A stretch of DNA of 64,000 nucleotides from Chrysoperla carnea (lineage: Eukaryota; Arthropoda; Insecta; Neuroptera; Chrysopidae): assembly GCF_905475395.1 (NCBI RefSeq), contig NC_058338.1, positions 9,438,935 to 9,502,934 on the forward strand, written 5' to 3'. Each line of letters begins with the position of its first letter. Position 1 is the first letter of the stretch. The notes beneath the pieces were generated by a model. It saw nothing but the letters and a program-made list of their open reading frames with translations. It was not told the DNA's origin and did not search any database. A program made the translations under genes and the position numbers. Shown here in pieces: positions 34,701 to 46,700 of the stretch.

Positions 34701-35982
34701 CGTCATTTTAAATATTATTCTGAAGAAAATGTAAAAAAATAGAGCTTTATATCCTAATGTACTTGAGGTGCTGCTACACCGACGGCGGACTCTCAAGGCG
34801 TCTGGCAAGGTGGAAAAAACCTTGAAAACTGTCCGGCTACTGGGGTAACTTCTTTTCATAGCCCCCCAAGAAACATATATAAAATTCAGCTTTTATACTA
34901 TAATGTAAGTGTAATCACAATTTTTTAGAGTTTGGGGGTGTCCGGCAGGGGGTTGAAACTATACTAAGTGTCTGGCAATGGATGACGTCATTTTAAATAT
35001 TATTCTGAAGAAAATGTAAAAAAATAGAGCTTTATGTCTTAATGTACTTGAGGTGCTGTTTTTTACACCTTTGTTACCTGTTACCTGCCAAGGTAACCAC
35101 TACCTAAACTACATAGTCGCTCATCGTTCTTACCTGTGTTGGTGACGTACGCAGATAAACTTTAGGGTTTTATGAAATGATGTGCGTCTGGCCGAAGCGG
35201 GCTCTTGCTCTAATACATTGTATAAAAATCCTTAAAGTTTTGGAAGGACTATAGTATGAACAGTGTGTCAAAGCATGTAACTGTAACATCACTATCCTTT
35301 CCCACTTAAACACACTGTACTATAACGAAGTAAAAATAACATTTAATCGATTTTATGATGTTCAAAAGTTTCTTTTTCGCTATTATGATAATTTTGTTAT
35401 CCGTAGATAAAAACAAAAATTGATTATACAAGAAACACAACTGTACCTGGTTTTTTATCATCCTGAGGTAAACTTTCTCGATCTGAAGCTACATCATCAC
35501 AATCTTGTCCACTTTCACTTTTAAAATCGTTGATTAACTGATCAATTGTATCTAGATCATTTACTAAAAATATATAATAATATAAAATTAAATAACAATT
35601 TCATGTAAACCACGAATATAAATGTACCGTAATCGTTTCCACCAGTGCTCTCATTATCTGGTATATCATGACTGAAAGTATTCAAATCTAGCTTCGAAGG
35701 TTTGGTATCATTATCGTATTGATCGTCTGTATAATAAATTAAATTTTCTAACTTTTTCTGAGCATCTATTACATTATTTCGAAATCGATTTAAATCAGCC
35801 AATGTTTGACAACAATGTAAACAAAAGGTAAGTGGTAATCGATCATTGTCGGTGAGTTTTACTTGTAAATATTGTAAAACTGATGATGTTAACTGTTTTT
35901 CTTTTTTTAATTCTTCGACATTTCTTAAACCTGTTACAGGAAATTTTAATGCACACAACCGACAATATTTTTCTGTATACAT
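28704..35982 (-). CDS. ZAD-C2H2 zinc-finger protein 4 (537 aa, 11 fingers)
   Basis: Exons in transcript order: 35982-35628, 35563-35447, 32513-32133, 31666-31522, 30940-30801, 30728-30611, 29877-29685 and 28868-28704. The frame is unbroken. The ZAD has YCRLC and FCLHC pairs, the linker is acidic, and the tail is NRPVYPFDLSN. The last exon uses the acceptor TTTTAAG and starts with Ile where the paralogs have Val. Exon 3 is almost identical in protein to that of ZAD gene 2 (about five differences in some 90 residues over fingers 1-3). Intron 2 is inflated to about 2.9 kb by a foldback-like element. About 110 bases upstream of the ATG resemble the same region of ZAD gene 2, including GGATGAGTGAATG. 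Confidence 0.9.
29058..29130 (+). mobile_element. MITE fragment, CCATAGAGATAATACC family
   Basis: It starts CCATAGAGATAATACCATAG and matches the left end of the element at 43967-44185. It lies in the last intron of ZAD gene 4, directly before another MITE. Confidence 0.55.
29133..29584 (-). mobile_element. TA-target MITE, GACCTTTTTCA family (copy 2)
   Basis: Ends GACCCTTTTCATGA and GAAAAAGGTC with TA on both sides. It is inverted relative to the copy at 9087-9496 and a little longer (about 452 bp). It lies in the last intron of ZAD gene 4. Confidence 0.7.
31905..32060 (+). repeat. Dispersed repeat with TAGTTGAAC motifs (copy 2)
   Basis: It shares a long phrase with 22435-22620 (GGCAAGTAGTTAAACGTTAT and on). 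It sits in intron 3 of ZAD gene 4. A looser trace (GGCTAGTTGACCGGGC) is at about 47765. Confidence 0.5.
32748..32916 (+). mobile_element. DINE-1/HINE-like fragment, internally deleted (copy 7)
   Basis: It holds part of the core (GCGCCCTCGTGCGTAAACAG and on) joined to the last bases of the 3' end. It directly precedes the left arm of the foldback-like element. Confidence 0.5.
32920..35207. mobile_element. Foldback-like element with long, internally repeated inverted arms
   Basis: The left arm runs from CAAGAGCCCGCTTCGGCC at 32920 to about 33637, and the right arm from about 34498 to 35207 is its inverted complement. Each arm contains about two tandem units of some 285 bp (33069-33353 and 33354-33637 on the left). 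This matches the build of Foldback or Galileo-type elements. The roughly 860-bp centre contains a DINE-1/HINE-like copy and no transposase. I found no clear target duplication. It fills intron 2 of ZAD gene 4. Confidence 0.65.
33714..34267 (+). mobile_element. DINE-1/HINE-like element, full length, nested (copy 8)
   Basis: It starts ACAAGTGAAAACAAACAATT and ends CATACATGGTATAA, with four GACG units in a row. It lies between the arms of the foldback-like element, so it inserted into that element's centre or was captured by it. Confidence 0.65.
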
Positions 35983-38429
35983 TTTTGAATTATTCACAAA
36001 TTAGTTTCTTGTATATATATTTATTTACCGATAATGCATATTGATTTCGTTTACAGCTTAGTTCATTCACTCATCCAAGTATATATGAAGAAGTTCATAG
36101 ACTTACAAAATTTGAAAATTTACGTGAGAACATTCATTTCGATCAATAATATACCTACGATTATTCTTTTATTATGATAATATGAAATTAAACTAAGAGA
36201 AAAGTTTTTCTCTAATTGCATTTTCATTTTTAAATGAAATTAACTGACAAGCGAAGTACACTTTGGCGGTATTAGTTTCGGACCCTTAAACTACTTATTA
36301 TTATCGCTCTCATGAAAAATATTAATTTTTTTCCAATACAAAATAAATGAATTGAATATTCATTTGTTTGTTTGTTTTTTTTTTTTTTTTTTTTTATCTC
36401 TAACCTAAAAATTTGTTGAGAAAATTGGTTTTCTTTACCTTTCTTTGATATTTGCGTTGAAAGTTTGTAAGAGTAAGCGTCAAAACAAACCCAAAGCGGT
36501 AGTCGTAGGAAACTATATCTATTATTATCTCAATCAAATTTCTTTATCAAATAGATAAAGTAAATAAATAGATAAAAATCTTTATCAAATAGATAAAGAA
36601 TTATCAAAATTGATTCACCCAGTTGAAAGTTCTGAGGTAACAAACATAAAAAAAAAATACAGTCGAATTAATAACATCCTCCGTTTTTGTTTGAAGCCGG
36701 TTAATTATAAAGTTACCCTCACATATGAAAAACTACCCATGTTCGAGCTTTGATTATAGTTGATTATCATTGACTTCCTAGTGTATGGACCGCTAGTCTT
36801 TTCATAAGCCCCCGAATGTCAGCAGAAATCTAGAGATAAAATGTGGAATAAGTGGTTTCTTGCTCTGACCCTTCTCTATAAAGGTGTACAGTTTCACCAA
36901 TGGCAACAAATAGTGTCCGAATCTTGGGAATATTTACTCTTCCGTCATTGACCCAATCAAATACGTATCACCTTATAAACAAAAACAACATTTAAGTGTA
37001 GGAAGGCTCGTGATGATGGAATGACTAATATGCTCCGTTGTATTTCTCGATAAGATTGTACATCTCAGGGTCCGACCCATGCTTATAATGTTCCAATTTG
37101 GACGAATGTTGCACCCACAAAGGGCTTGGACTCATTCCCGACCAATCACAAACCCATTAGTACATCCGCCTTTCTTCGTATAATGTATTCCTAATGTAAC
37201 CTAGATCGTTTACGAACTACAAAAGCCTGCTCAAATATTGTCATCTGCTATGATAAAGAAGAAAAATGTAACTAAACTAAACTCACAGAAAAAATACAAC
37301 TTTATTGAAATTTTTTTATTTTCATTACAGAATATAAATTTTAAAATGATTACATATCATCTTTTTATTTTATATTTTATCGATTCAATAGTTTATGAAA
37401 TACCAATTTCTTATTCTTAACTTGACGGACATTAAAATTTAAGAAAATGGTGTAAATTTACTGTTGTTGTGTTATAAGCCCATTTATGTGTATTTTTACA
37501 ATGCAAAAGATATAGAAGCTATGTGTATGTCGCAGCCAATTACCTTCATTAGCCGTTTAATAAACGACTTGAACGATATTCAATCGTAGCGTCTAATACA
37601 ACATTTAATGAACTGGCTGGCTGATGCTTAGGCCACTCATATATTTGGGTGACCATTAGATAATAAAAAAAATTAATAAAAGAATGGAGTTTAACCTCCG
37701 TTTTTCAGACATCTATCTATATATCCAGAGGCCAGGCACACTCAGTAATTAAAGTCAATTTTAATTAAATTGAATTATCACGGATTTTGTTTTATACCTC
37801 GCATTATAGGAGAGATGATAGAATAGGTATTTGAAGAACCGTGGGAACGTATACCATACTTTTTCTTCAGGAACGTACTGGCGGTAAGCGGTCCACCGGG
37901 ATAGAAGGGTCGGATGCGCAAAAAAAGGGAAAAAATGTAAACGGATTTTACTAACAAAGATTTGAACGCCTCCTTTATCAGAATTAGATTTCATACTTTT
38001 ATAAGGACACGCTCTTGAAATGGTTTTGGCTTCTTTTGTAACAAAATATGTGAAACGAGTTTGCGATGTTGTCAGCAGTCTTTAAGGGTTAAAAATTCAA
38101 TTTTTATTATCATATAGACCAAATATTTAGCTTAATAAATGTGCTCTGATCAGAACACCTAATATTATTTATAGCGATTCCTCCACAATATCAAGTTAAA
38201 AATGCCAAACAAACATCTCTTATATCTTTTGCAAGATAAATCTATTTTTACATTTCCATTGATTGGATTATTTCTAAATGTAGGAAAAATAAAAAAGTCA
38301 TTAAATAAATCTCTTACTCTTTATAATTTTCTAAATTAATAATAAAATTCCATAATTTCTAATATGGAACATTTTTTTGCTAAAATTATATACACATTTT
38401 ATATTATTTATAATGCTTTAATTTAATAA
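35983..38429. other. Spacer between ZAD genes 4 and 5
   Basis: It holds the promoter side of ZAD gene 4 and the 3' flank of ZAD gene 5. A T run lies at about 36370-36396, and the short unit ATCAAATAGATAAAG recurs near 36545-36600. The block 36690-37230 is less AT-rich but has no long frame or motif I can name. A 77-codon minus frame at 37761-37994 has no recognisable domain. Confidence 0.45.
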
Positions 38430-41400
38430 TTAATTTTCATCAAATGGATAACGACGTTTATTTACAATTGAAAATTTAGTTAAGCCATGCTTTCCTTTTA
38501 AATGTTTTATAAAATTTGCATCATTTGCAAAGAAATGATTACATTCTGTACATGAGTATGGACGTTCTCCGGTATGTTGACGTAAATGTACCTTAAAAAC
38601 AAACAATATAACATAAATTAAATTAAAATTTAAACAAGTCAAAATATTTAAGGTAGTATCACAGATTATAGTTTTTAATTTAAAACAGATCTGCAACTCC
38701 CTGTAAAATTTTTACTATTTTCGTTCTCTGAAGATGCCTTTCTCCAGGTGGCTCTACACGTTATATTCGTGTAGAAATATTTCGAACAGCACCTACTTCC
38801 CTCCATTTTTTATTGTAAGTGTCTTTCTCCAGGGGGCTTTTTGGACAACATCTCATGTACAGTAGAGTTGCCTATCTATTTATCTAATAAATTATAATCT
38901 GTGGGTAGTATAGTAGTATCAAGCCTCACAGTTAATTACTATTTGTTTAAAATTTATTTAAAAGATCATAGTTTCCTTACCTAGGAGAAAAAAAATACAT
39001 TTATCGTTTAAGAGATATAATTAATTAAAATTATGTAAAATTACATGCACTCTTATGATTGTCGCTTTTCAATAACGACTGAAAATTGATGGTTGGTGAA
39101 AAATTTAAATAGTTGATCATAATTTTTGAGAGGTTTCTTTTAATAAAATAAGTATTTACCTTGAGATAATATTTTTGTCGAAATTGTTTTTTACAATAAC
39201 TGCATTCATATGGTAAATTTCCAGTATGAATTGTTGAATGAGTTGTTAATTGTCCACGTCGACTAAACTTCTTGCCACAAACATCACATTCAAACATTTT
39301 GATACCAGAATGTGTTAATTTGTGAATTTTTAATACTTGCATACTTTTAAAACTGTACAATTTTAAATTAATTAATTAATTAAACTTAGTTATTAGTTCA
39401 GGATCTACTGCATTAAAAAAATATCTTTTTTTTTGAAAGAGAGAGATATTTATTTTGCCCGAATTCTTAATATTTTCTCTTTGCACTTTTCTTCCCATTT
39501 TTGGAAATGTTTTTTTCCTGATGTTCCGATTGATGGCTCACAAAACTTTCTTTATATGCTTTAAGAATGGTTCTAAGCTAGAAGGGAGGCCAGTCAGAGA
39601 CCTGACTATACGTAGAAGCTAAGGACATAAAAGCCATTTGGCGAGCATTTGGCGGAAGAAAAACAACGCCACTGTTTTCAAATAGAAGCATAATTTCAGT
39701 GAAATACATGAAGTAATGGTTTGCATTGAACAACATCTTTAACCTGCTTAAAAGTGTCAAGTTGCTTTCATAGAGTTGTAGCGGCGATTTTGTAGCTCTA
39801 TGGTAAGAATAGGGAATATTCATGTATTTTTTTGTACTTTTATTAATTAATTTTAAATAATTAAAAAGATATTAATTACTAAAATAATGGTTTAGTTGAA
39901 ATGTCCAGTCATTAAAGTTACGGAAGAAAAATATATCAACCAAATTGAAATTTCATGAATATTCTCTATTGATTTAAAAATTACCATTTACTTACCATTT
40001 TGCACATTCATCACAGTTAAATATGCGTGCATTATGTGTATTCAAATGTTCTGCTAAACGATGTTTATTTTTACAAATTTTTCCACATTGTTCACATATT
40101 AATTCTTCCTCAACAACGCTGTGTATTAACTTTTGATGTGCGTTTAAATTCTCTTCCGATACAAATTTCCGTTGACATATATCACATTGAAATTGTTGTT
40201 TTTCCTCCATCGGTATGTGAGTACGTAAATGTCTTTTTAACAGTGCTTTATTTTGACATCTATAACAAAATTTAATTTCGTTTCAAAAATTTCCTGTAAA
40301 TTATTTACAAAATAACCAAAATGAGTATAGCAATACTTACACTTTATCACACTGATTACATTTCAATTCTTCTACTTGTTCTTTATTGTGAACTACACGT
40401 AAATGTGTAACCAGACTTTTCTTTTCACGAAATTGACGGTCGCATTCTGTACAGCAATGTCGTTTTATACCTAAAATGACAAAATTATTTTAATTAATCT
40501 TTATTTATTAAATTTATATATATTTTTTAAACAAATAAAAATAAACCTACCTAAATGTGCATCCTCATGTTGAGTAAAATCTTTTTTATAGATAAATTTC
40601 TTTCCACAATATCGGCAAATATATCGATATTTTTTTGGATTTTTGACGACATCATGCTCATTATAATGTACTTCATATTCGGCGACAGTATCAAACAATG
40701 CATTACATTCAGCACAAACATATTCCAATTTCATATCCTCATGTTGTGACTTCCAATGATCTTGTAATTGTCTATCGGATGGCAATTCCAAATTACATTG
40801 AAAACATTTGAATGGTAATACTCGCATACTTTTTAGTAAATTATCGATAGAAGTTGTACATATTTCATGGAAGTCGATTGTTCTATTTTTGAGTTCTTTT
40901 GCTTTTCGTACTTTTTTCGATTTTTTTGTTTTTCGTTTTGATTCAGATTTAACAGGCGGTGGAGAGTCTGCATTCCCGTAATCATCAGCTGAATGATTAG
41001 AATTGTTATCTTCGTTGTCTGAAAGTTAAAAATAAAAGAGTAAGTTTTATTATGAACTTGGTCATAGTGACGCTTTTCTCATTTACTCTTCCGAAAATAC
41101 TAAAAGATATGTAAAAAGTAATAATAATGACATTTAAAAAATTTGAAAAGACGCCAGGTGATTATCATATCAATAATTGCTTTCTAATTTTACGCCAAAA
41201 TATGGAAGTTGAATAGATTTTATCGATGCTGCTTCTAAATGATTTCTGGTTTCGAGAATTCACACAAGCAGCGGTAACCGATAGACATCATTACCAGATG
41301 TACCAGATGAATAATTGAAATGATGAAAAATCATTTGCATTATTTTAACGCTTTTAGGTCTAGAGCAGGGCGTCTGATCATTTCAGAACGCCTGAAAATT

Positions 41401-42723
41401 GCGAGCCTCTTTCTGATAACGTTTTCAGCCAACTAATAGTTACCTTTTTATTCAAATATCATCCTCAACGAATATTCATCAATTTTAAGGATTCCCAACG
41501 CAATTACTTAAATATAGGGTGGCCAGGCGCGGATCTAAGATTTCGTCCAGGGGAGAAGGGTATATTCTATTATGTTTCTTTTTTTTTTCAAATTTTTTAA
41601 ATGTTTTATCATTTATTTTGAAGTTCAATTATATTGAAGGACATATTAATAATCCCTACAAGGTGGGGAGCTTCAACCCCCGCCACTAAGTGATGATCAC
41701 TAAAATTTGTTCTAGTGCGAGGGAGTATCTTACAAACTCGAAAGATACTCTTATTTGATAAATAATAAGAGATATACGAAGTTTTTAAATTAGAAAGTAA
41801 TTCAATAACAAAAATTTGGGAATTTTTAATTAAAACCTAATAAGTTCGGCGCTAGATATATCCAAATATAAGTAGAGCTTTTTAAGGGAAAATAAAATCG
41901 ATCGAATTGACAAAGAATAAATTTATGAGACAAATCAAAGTTAGGTCGCTTTTGGAACTCCAACGCAGATCCTTCGATGCATTTAAAACCTAATAAGTTC
42001 GGCGTTAGATATATCCAAATATAAGTAGAGTCTTTTTAGGGAAAATACAATCGATCGAATTGACAAAGAATAAATTTATGAGACTAATCAAAGTTAGATC
42101 GCTTTTGGAACTCCAACGCAGATCCTTCGATGCATATGATATTTTACATTTTCAAAAAAAAATATTAGTTCGTGTATATCAACATAGTTATTAATGTCTA
42201 AAAAGAACGAACAACATAAAACTAACTTCCTTAATTTCGTTTTTAGGGTGGAGTTCGATATCATAAAGAATCCAAGAGAAATGTGTAATATAAACTTACC
42301 AAAAGGTTCTTCAGATTTAACTTTAATTGTTTCAGATTTAGAATCCACATTTGTATCAGTTTTAGAATCAGCATTGGTATCAAATGTATCATCAAAATCA
42401 GATTTCTCCGATTTACAAACACTATGATTCGAAAATGAATCGTCTTCATTTTCTAACTTAATATTAACCAATTCAGATGGATTAACTTCAAGTAATTTCT
42501 TCTGTGCCGATTTAATTCGAATTAAAAATTGATCGAATTCGTACAAAGTTTTACAACAAACATTACAAGCTGAGCTCGGTAAATTATCTTCATTTGTCAT
42601 ATTTATTTGTAAATATTGTAAGATTAGTAAATCTAAACGTTCATTTTTTAATTGTTCATTAGTTTTTAATAAATATTCCGGATATTTTGATACACATAAA
42701 CGGCAAACACTTTCGTTAGACAT
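38430..42723 (-). CDS. ZAD-C2H2 zinc-finger protein 5 (546 aa, 11 fingers, intron loss)
   Basis: Exons in transcript order: 42723-42300, 41018-40551, 40470-40341, 40259-39996, 39352-39160 and 38591-38430. The frame is unbroken. The ZAD has VCRLC and ACNVC pairs. The linker is Asp/Ser-rich with DTNADSKTDTNVDSKSE, followed by a basic run (KRKTKKSKKVRKAKE) that could act as a nuclear signal. The 264-bp fourth exon covers two exons of the paralogs, so one intron has been lost. The short second exon of the other genes has no counterpart that I found. Eleven fingers; the tail is NKRRYPFDEN. Confidence 0.9.
38660..38903 (+). mobile_element. hAT-type MITE, 244 bp, perfect 8-bp target duplication
   Basis: Ends CACAGATTATA and TATAATCTGTG, flanked on both sides by GGTAGTAT (38652-38659 and 38904-38911). 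It is an internally shortened form of the element at 24218-25087. It lies in the last intron of ZAD gene 5. Confidence 0.85.
39578..39823 (-). other. Unrecognised coding-like stretch in an intron of ZAD gene 5
   Basis: A minus-strand frame (YESNLTLLSRLKML, then GVVFLPPNARQMAFMSL) lies between finger exons in the same orientation as the gene. It overlaps the edge of a MITE at 39812. It has no zinc-finger residues. It may be a transposon coding remnant or chance. Confidence 0.2.
39812..39966 (-). mobile_element. TA-target MITE, GGGAATATTCATG family, internally deleted (copy 3)
   Basis: Left end GGGAATATTCATG after TA; right end CATGAATATTCTC then TA. Only about 155 bp remain, with the middle of the 584-bp form missing. 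It lies in an intron of ZAD gene 5. Confidence 0.7.
41831..42135 (+). repeat. Tandem duplication, two units of about 153 bp
   Basis: Units 41831-41983 and 41984-42135 both start TAAAACCTAATAAGTTCGGC and end GATCCTTCGATGCAT, with only a few differences by eye. They are in intron 1 of ZAD gene 5. Confidence 0.85.
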
Positions 42724-43767
42724 CTTTTTAATGTTTTTGATTTAAAATTTTAGTCTTGAATGTATTAATTTATTCAACCCGACTGCATTTTGATTGTCAA
42801 TATTTTATAAGTGTTTCCGAATCCGACATTCGACATGTAAGTCGAATGTCAAATGTATGCTTTGTTAAATTTAGGGTTCCGTTTCAAATTTGTTTGTTTA
42901 TAGAGTACGCTTCTCATTTCAGATGTCAATGAACCTTACATGAACGTTAAATAAAAGGAGATTTAACTACACAATGTTAAATATATGAACATAAATTATG
43001 GCTTACAAATATAGAATACGGTTAGTTCTGTATATGAGGGTCTAATGGCTTATATATATAATAGCTAAAGGCTTATTTATCGAGATAAAGACCATACAAT
43101 TAAATTTAACATAATTGATTGTAAAGATCAAGTAAAGATATTACCAATAAATAACACTAGAGCTCTATATATTTGGGTAGGATCGTTCGCCATTTTGTGG
43201 CTAATGTCAAATAGACAAAAATTTACTAAAGACTATTTTACCATGTATATATGAAATATATGAAGGTATACTAAGTTTAGTCCTAAGTTTGTAACGCTTA
43301 AAAATATTGATGCTACCAACAAATTTTTGGTAGAGGTGTTTGTAAAATCACCTAATTAGTCCATTTCCACTGTCCGTCTGTCACGATAACTCAAAAACGA
43401 AAAGAGATATCAAGCTGAAATTTTTCAAATATTAATTAAACATGACTAATTTCAAAAAAACTTTCTGGATTAAAAGGTAATAAATGAAATACACAACAAC
43501 GTCAATAATTATTAGACAACATTTTTTTATTGATATATTTTTAATCTAAAAAAATTGTTGCTACTAAAAAAAAAAAACAGAATTTATTTAATCAAAAAAA
43601 CCCATCATTCTTTTACTGAGTATTTACTTCTAGATATTTTACGCATTTTAAGAATACAATTTTATTTGTATTAATTTAAATATTATTTAATAAATTATTT
43701 TTTTAAAAACATACAAAATCAAGTCTTATTAAAAAAAAATATTTTCAATAAAATATTAAAGCGTATT
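42724..43767. other. Spacer between ZAD genes 5 and 6
   Basis: It holds the promoter side of ZAD gene 5, with TATTGACA in the gene's sense near 42800, a DINE-1/HINE-like fragment, and a T/A-rich 3' flank of ZAD gene 6. A short palindrome around GACATTCGACATGTAAGTCG lies near 42820. No gene is seen. Confidence 0.45.
43239..43428 (-). mobile_element. DINE-1/HINE-like 3' fragment (copy 9)
   Basis: Inverted 3' end with the terminal hairpin and the start of the core; the GTCY run is reduced to ACTGTCCGTCTGTC. Confidence 0.55.
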
Positions 43768-46700
43768 TTAATCATCAAACGGATAACGATGTTTATTCGC
43801 AATTGAAACATTCTGTAAGCCATGACGACCCTTTAAATGTTTTATAAAATTTGAATCGTTTGCAAAATGATGATTACATTCCGTACACGAGTATGGTCGT
43901 TCACCCGTGTGCTGACGAACATGCACCTATAAATTAGAAATTTTAGGAGTTATTAATCTGAAATGTCCATAGAAGTAATACCATAGAGCTGCTAAGTCGC
44001 CGCCAAACGATTTATCGCAGTAGAAAAAAATAGATCAAGTAGGATCGTATTGCTGTCTTCATCTGTCTTATAAGTCTCTGTTATACGCCTACAATTTCTA
44101 TCTCTTTCTACCTCTCTCACTGCATCAAGAGTTCACTTAATACATTTTTTTATGCCTATACAGCTCTATGGTATTATCTCTATGGAAATATCTCATTAAA
44201 ATCATGAATCTACCAACACGGTATCGTGATAGTTTTTTTTCTCACTTAAATTTTAATTACGAATTGCTTTCGATAAAATGACCGTTTCGGGATTTATTAA
44301 CGTTATGACGGGAATATTGATGGTACAGTATAAGGATCCAAAACTCTTTAGGCGGGTCGGATAAACTTTTTTTCCGTCAGAAAATTGAAAAGGCCAGCTT
44401 ATTGATTATGTTTATATAAAAAAAATGCGCTAAATATGATAGCAACAAAAAAAAAAAATTATAAAATCATGGTTTCCTTGTTAAAAATTATGCTTTTTGA
44501 CGACAATTTTCGTTAGAAAACAGTGGGTCAGGCAGCTGTTACCTTTTTTTAATTAAAAAAGGCATTTGACCTTTACCTTCCCTGTACTACCGGCTACATC
44601 TAGGACCTTTGTGTCCGCGAAGCTTTATTTAATACCAATATAGTAAGTTAAAAACTATCATGAAACACTAACTAGAAATGACTAGAATTTAAATTTCATA
44701 TGAACAATACCGTTAAACAATATTTTCTTCTAAAACGTTTTTTACAATAGCTGCATTCATGAGGTAATATTTTTGTATGTACTGTCGAATGTACTGTTAA
44801 CTGTCTTCTTTGACTAAATTTTTTGCCACATTCTTCACAAGCATACGCTTTTTCAACATGCGTTAATTTGTGCGAATTTAACGCTGTTGTACTTTTAAAA
44901 CTGTTGAAAACAAAACAATATTTTAATAAAATTTTGGTTACCTGTTGGAAAATTGTGTTAGTTATAATAACATTTCTTACACTTTAGGACACAATGGACA
45001 TTTAAAACTTAAATTTTTATGTATATTTGAGTGAGCTGATAATAAACTTTTTGTCTTAAACACTTTTCCGCATTGATCACAAATATAATCGATATCTGAA
45101 AACAATCAAAAATTAATTTAGTAAAAAAGTTAAATTTTTTAATAGAAAAAAAATTACATACTTTTGTGAGATATTTCAAAATGTATTTCTAAATTTTCCA
45201 AAGCAACAAATTTACGGCTACAAACTTCGCATTTGTATTTATATCGTTCATACTCTGGAATATGAGTTTTCAAATGTCTGTCTAATATGTATTGAGTTTT
45301 ACACCTGTAAATATTAAGGGACGTAATTTCATGTACAGTAGAATGCCTATCTATTTATGTAATAAAATATAATCTGTGGTTTTTGTATTACTTACACTTT
45401 ATCGCAATGTGTACATTTAAGTTCTTTACGTGATTCTAAATGAGTAAGTGAATGTCCAACTAAATTTTGTTTTAAATGGAATTTTTTACCGCAATCCTTA
45501 CATGCAAATGGTTTTATTCCTAAAAAAAAAAAAAAAAAAAAAAATATTATAAAAAATTGTATAAAATAAAGAGAGTTTGTAAAATATTGAAGGTAAATCA
45601 CATGTACGAACAACACATACCGGAATGAATTAATGTATGTACTAAATAATTCGATTTATGATTAAATTGTTTCGAACATTCTTCACATTTATAAAATGGA
45701 CCAGTTTTCTTACTCGATATACCATGAACCGTTTTAAAATGATCCTCATACGTGTCATTATCATCAAACATTTCATCGCATACGGTACACACTTGACCAA
45801 TATTTTTGATACCATGTATAGCTTTACAATGTTTTTGTAAAATGTATGCACTATGGAAATATTGTTTACATTTTTTACATTTCCATTTAGTTTTTAATTC
45901 AATGTTATTTGTATCATTTAATTCTGATTGATTTTGTTCATCTAAATTACTTAACGATTTTAAATCGGTATCTGGAATAATTTACAATAGTTAATATTAT
46001 CGTTAGTCAAAAATAAATGATGCAATTTGAAAAAAGTTAAAATTTATATAAAAATATACTTAAATATTCTGATTTCGAGTCATAAAAGCACGTTTTTCTT
46101 TTAAAATATTAAAATTAAAAATCGTACTTTTTAAACTGTGTATCACGGGACTTAAAACGAGGGTAAGTTCTGCTGTAATGTCATAGCGGTATGAGTCATA
46201 GACCATCAATTAGTTCAGTGCAGACAGCTGGGTATAATATATCCATAGATAATAAGTATTTATATTTATTATAATCCGATAATTTCGGAAAAATTTAAAT
46301 ATTTTTTTTGAAAACTAGTATATTTTAAATTTTTTTCAAGACTTACCATCATCATTAGAGTCATCACTGTTCGAAACAGGTTTAGTATTGGCAGCTTTAA
46401 GGCAAACAGTTAAACGATGAACTTCCTTTTGCTGTTTGAGTTTAAACTTTCTTCCACAATGTTCACAAGCGAATTGTTTTGTATCTAAAAAATTTATGTT
46501 TTTTGAAAGTTTTGAAAGTTGCTGACACGTCTTTTAAACTTTTAATTTAGCAGTTTTAATTAAACTTTTAATTTTTAGCAATTTTTAACGGTCAGCTCTG
46601 TGCAAGCAAAGTAAAAATAAAATAATACCTAAATGACTATTACGATGTGCTTTATAATTTGAAGCATGTGAAAATTGTTTTCCACATACATCACACGAAT

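Noticed and set aside
33268-34859. Frames starting MKRSYPSSRTVFKVF on both strands
   Set aside because: They are read-outs of the foldback arms; the same DNA unit explains their similarity, and no domain is visible.
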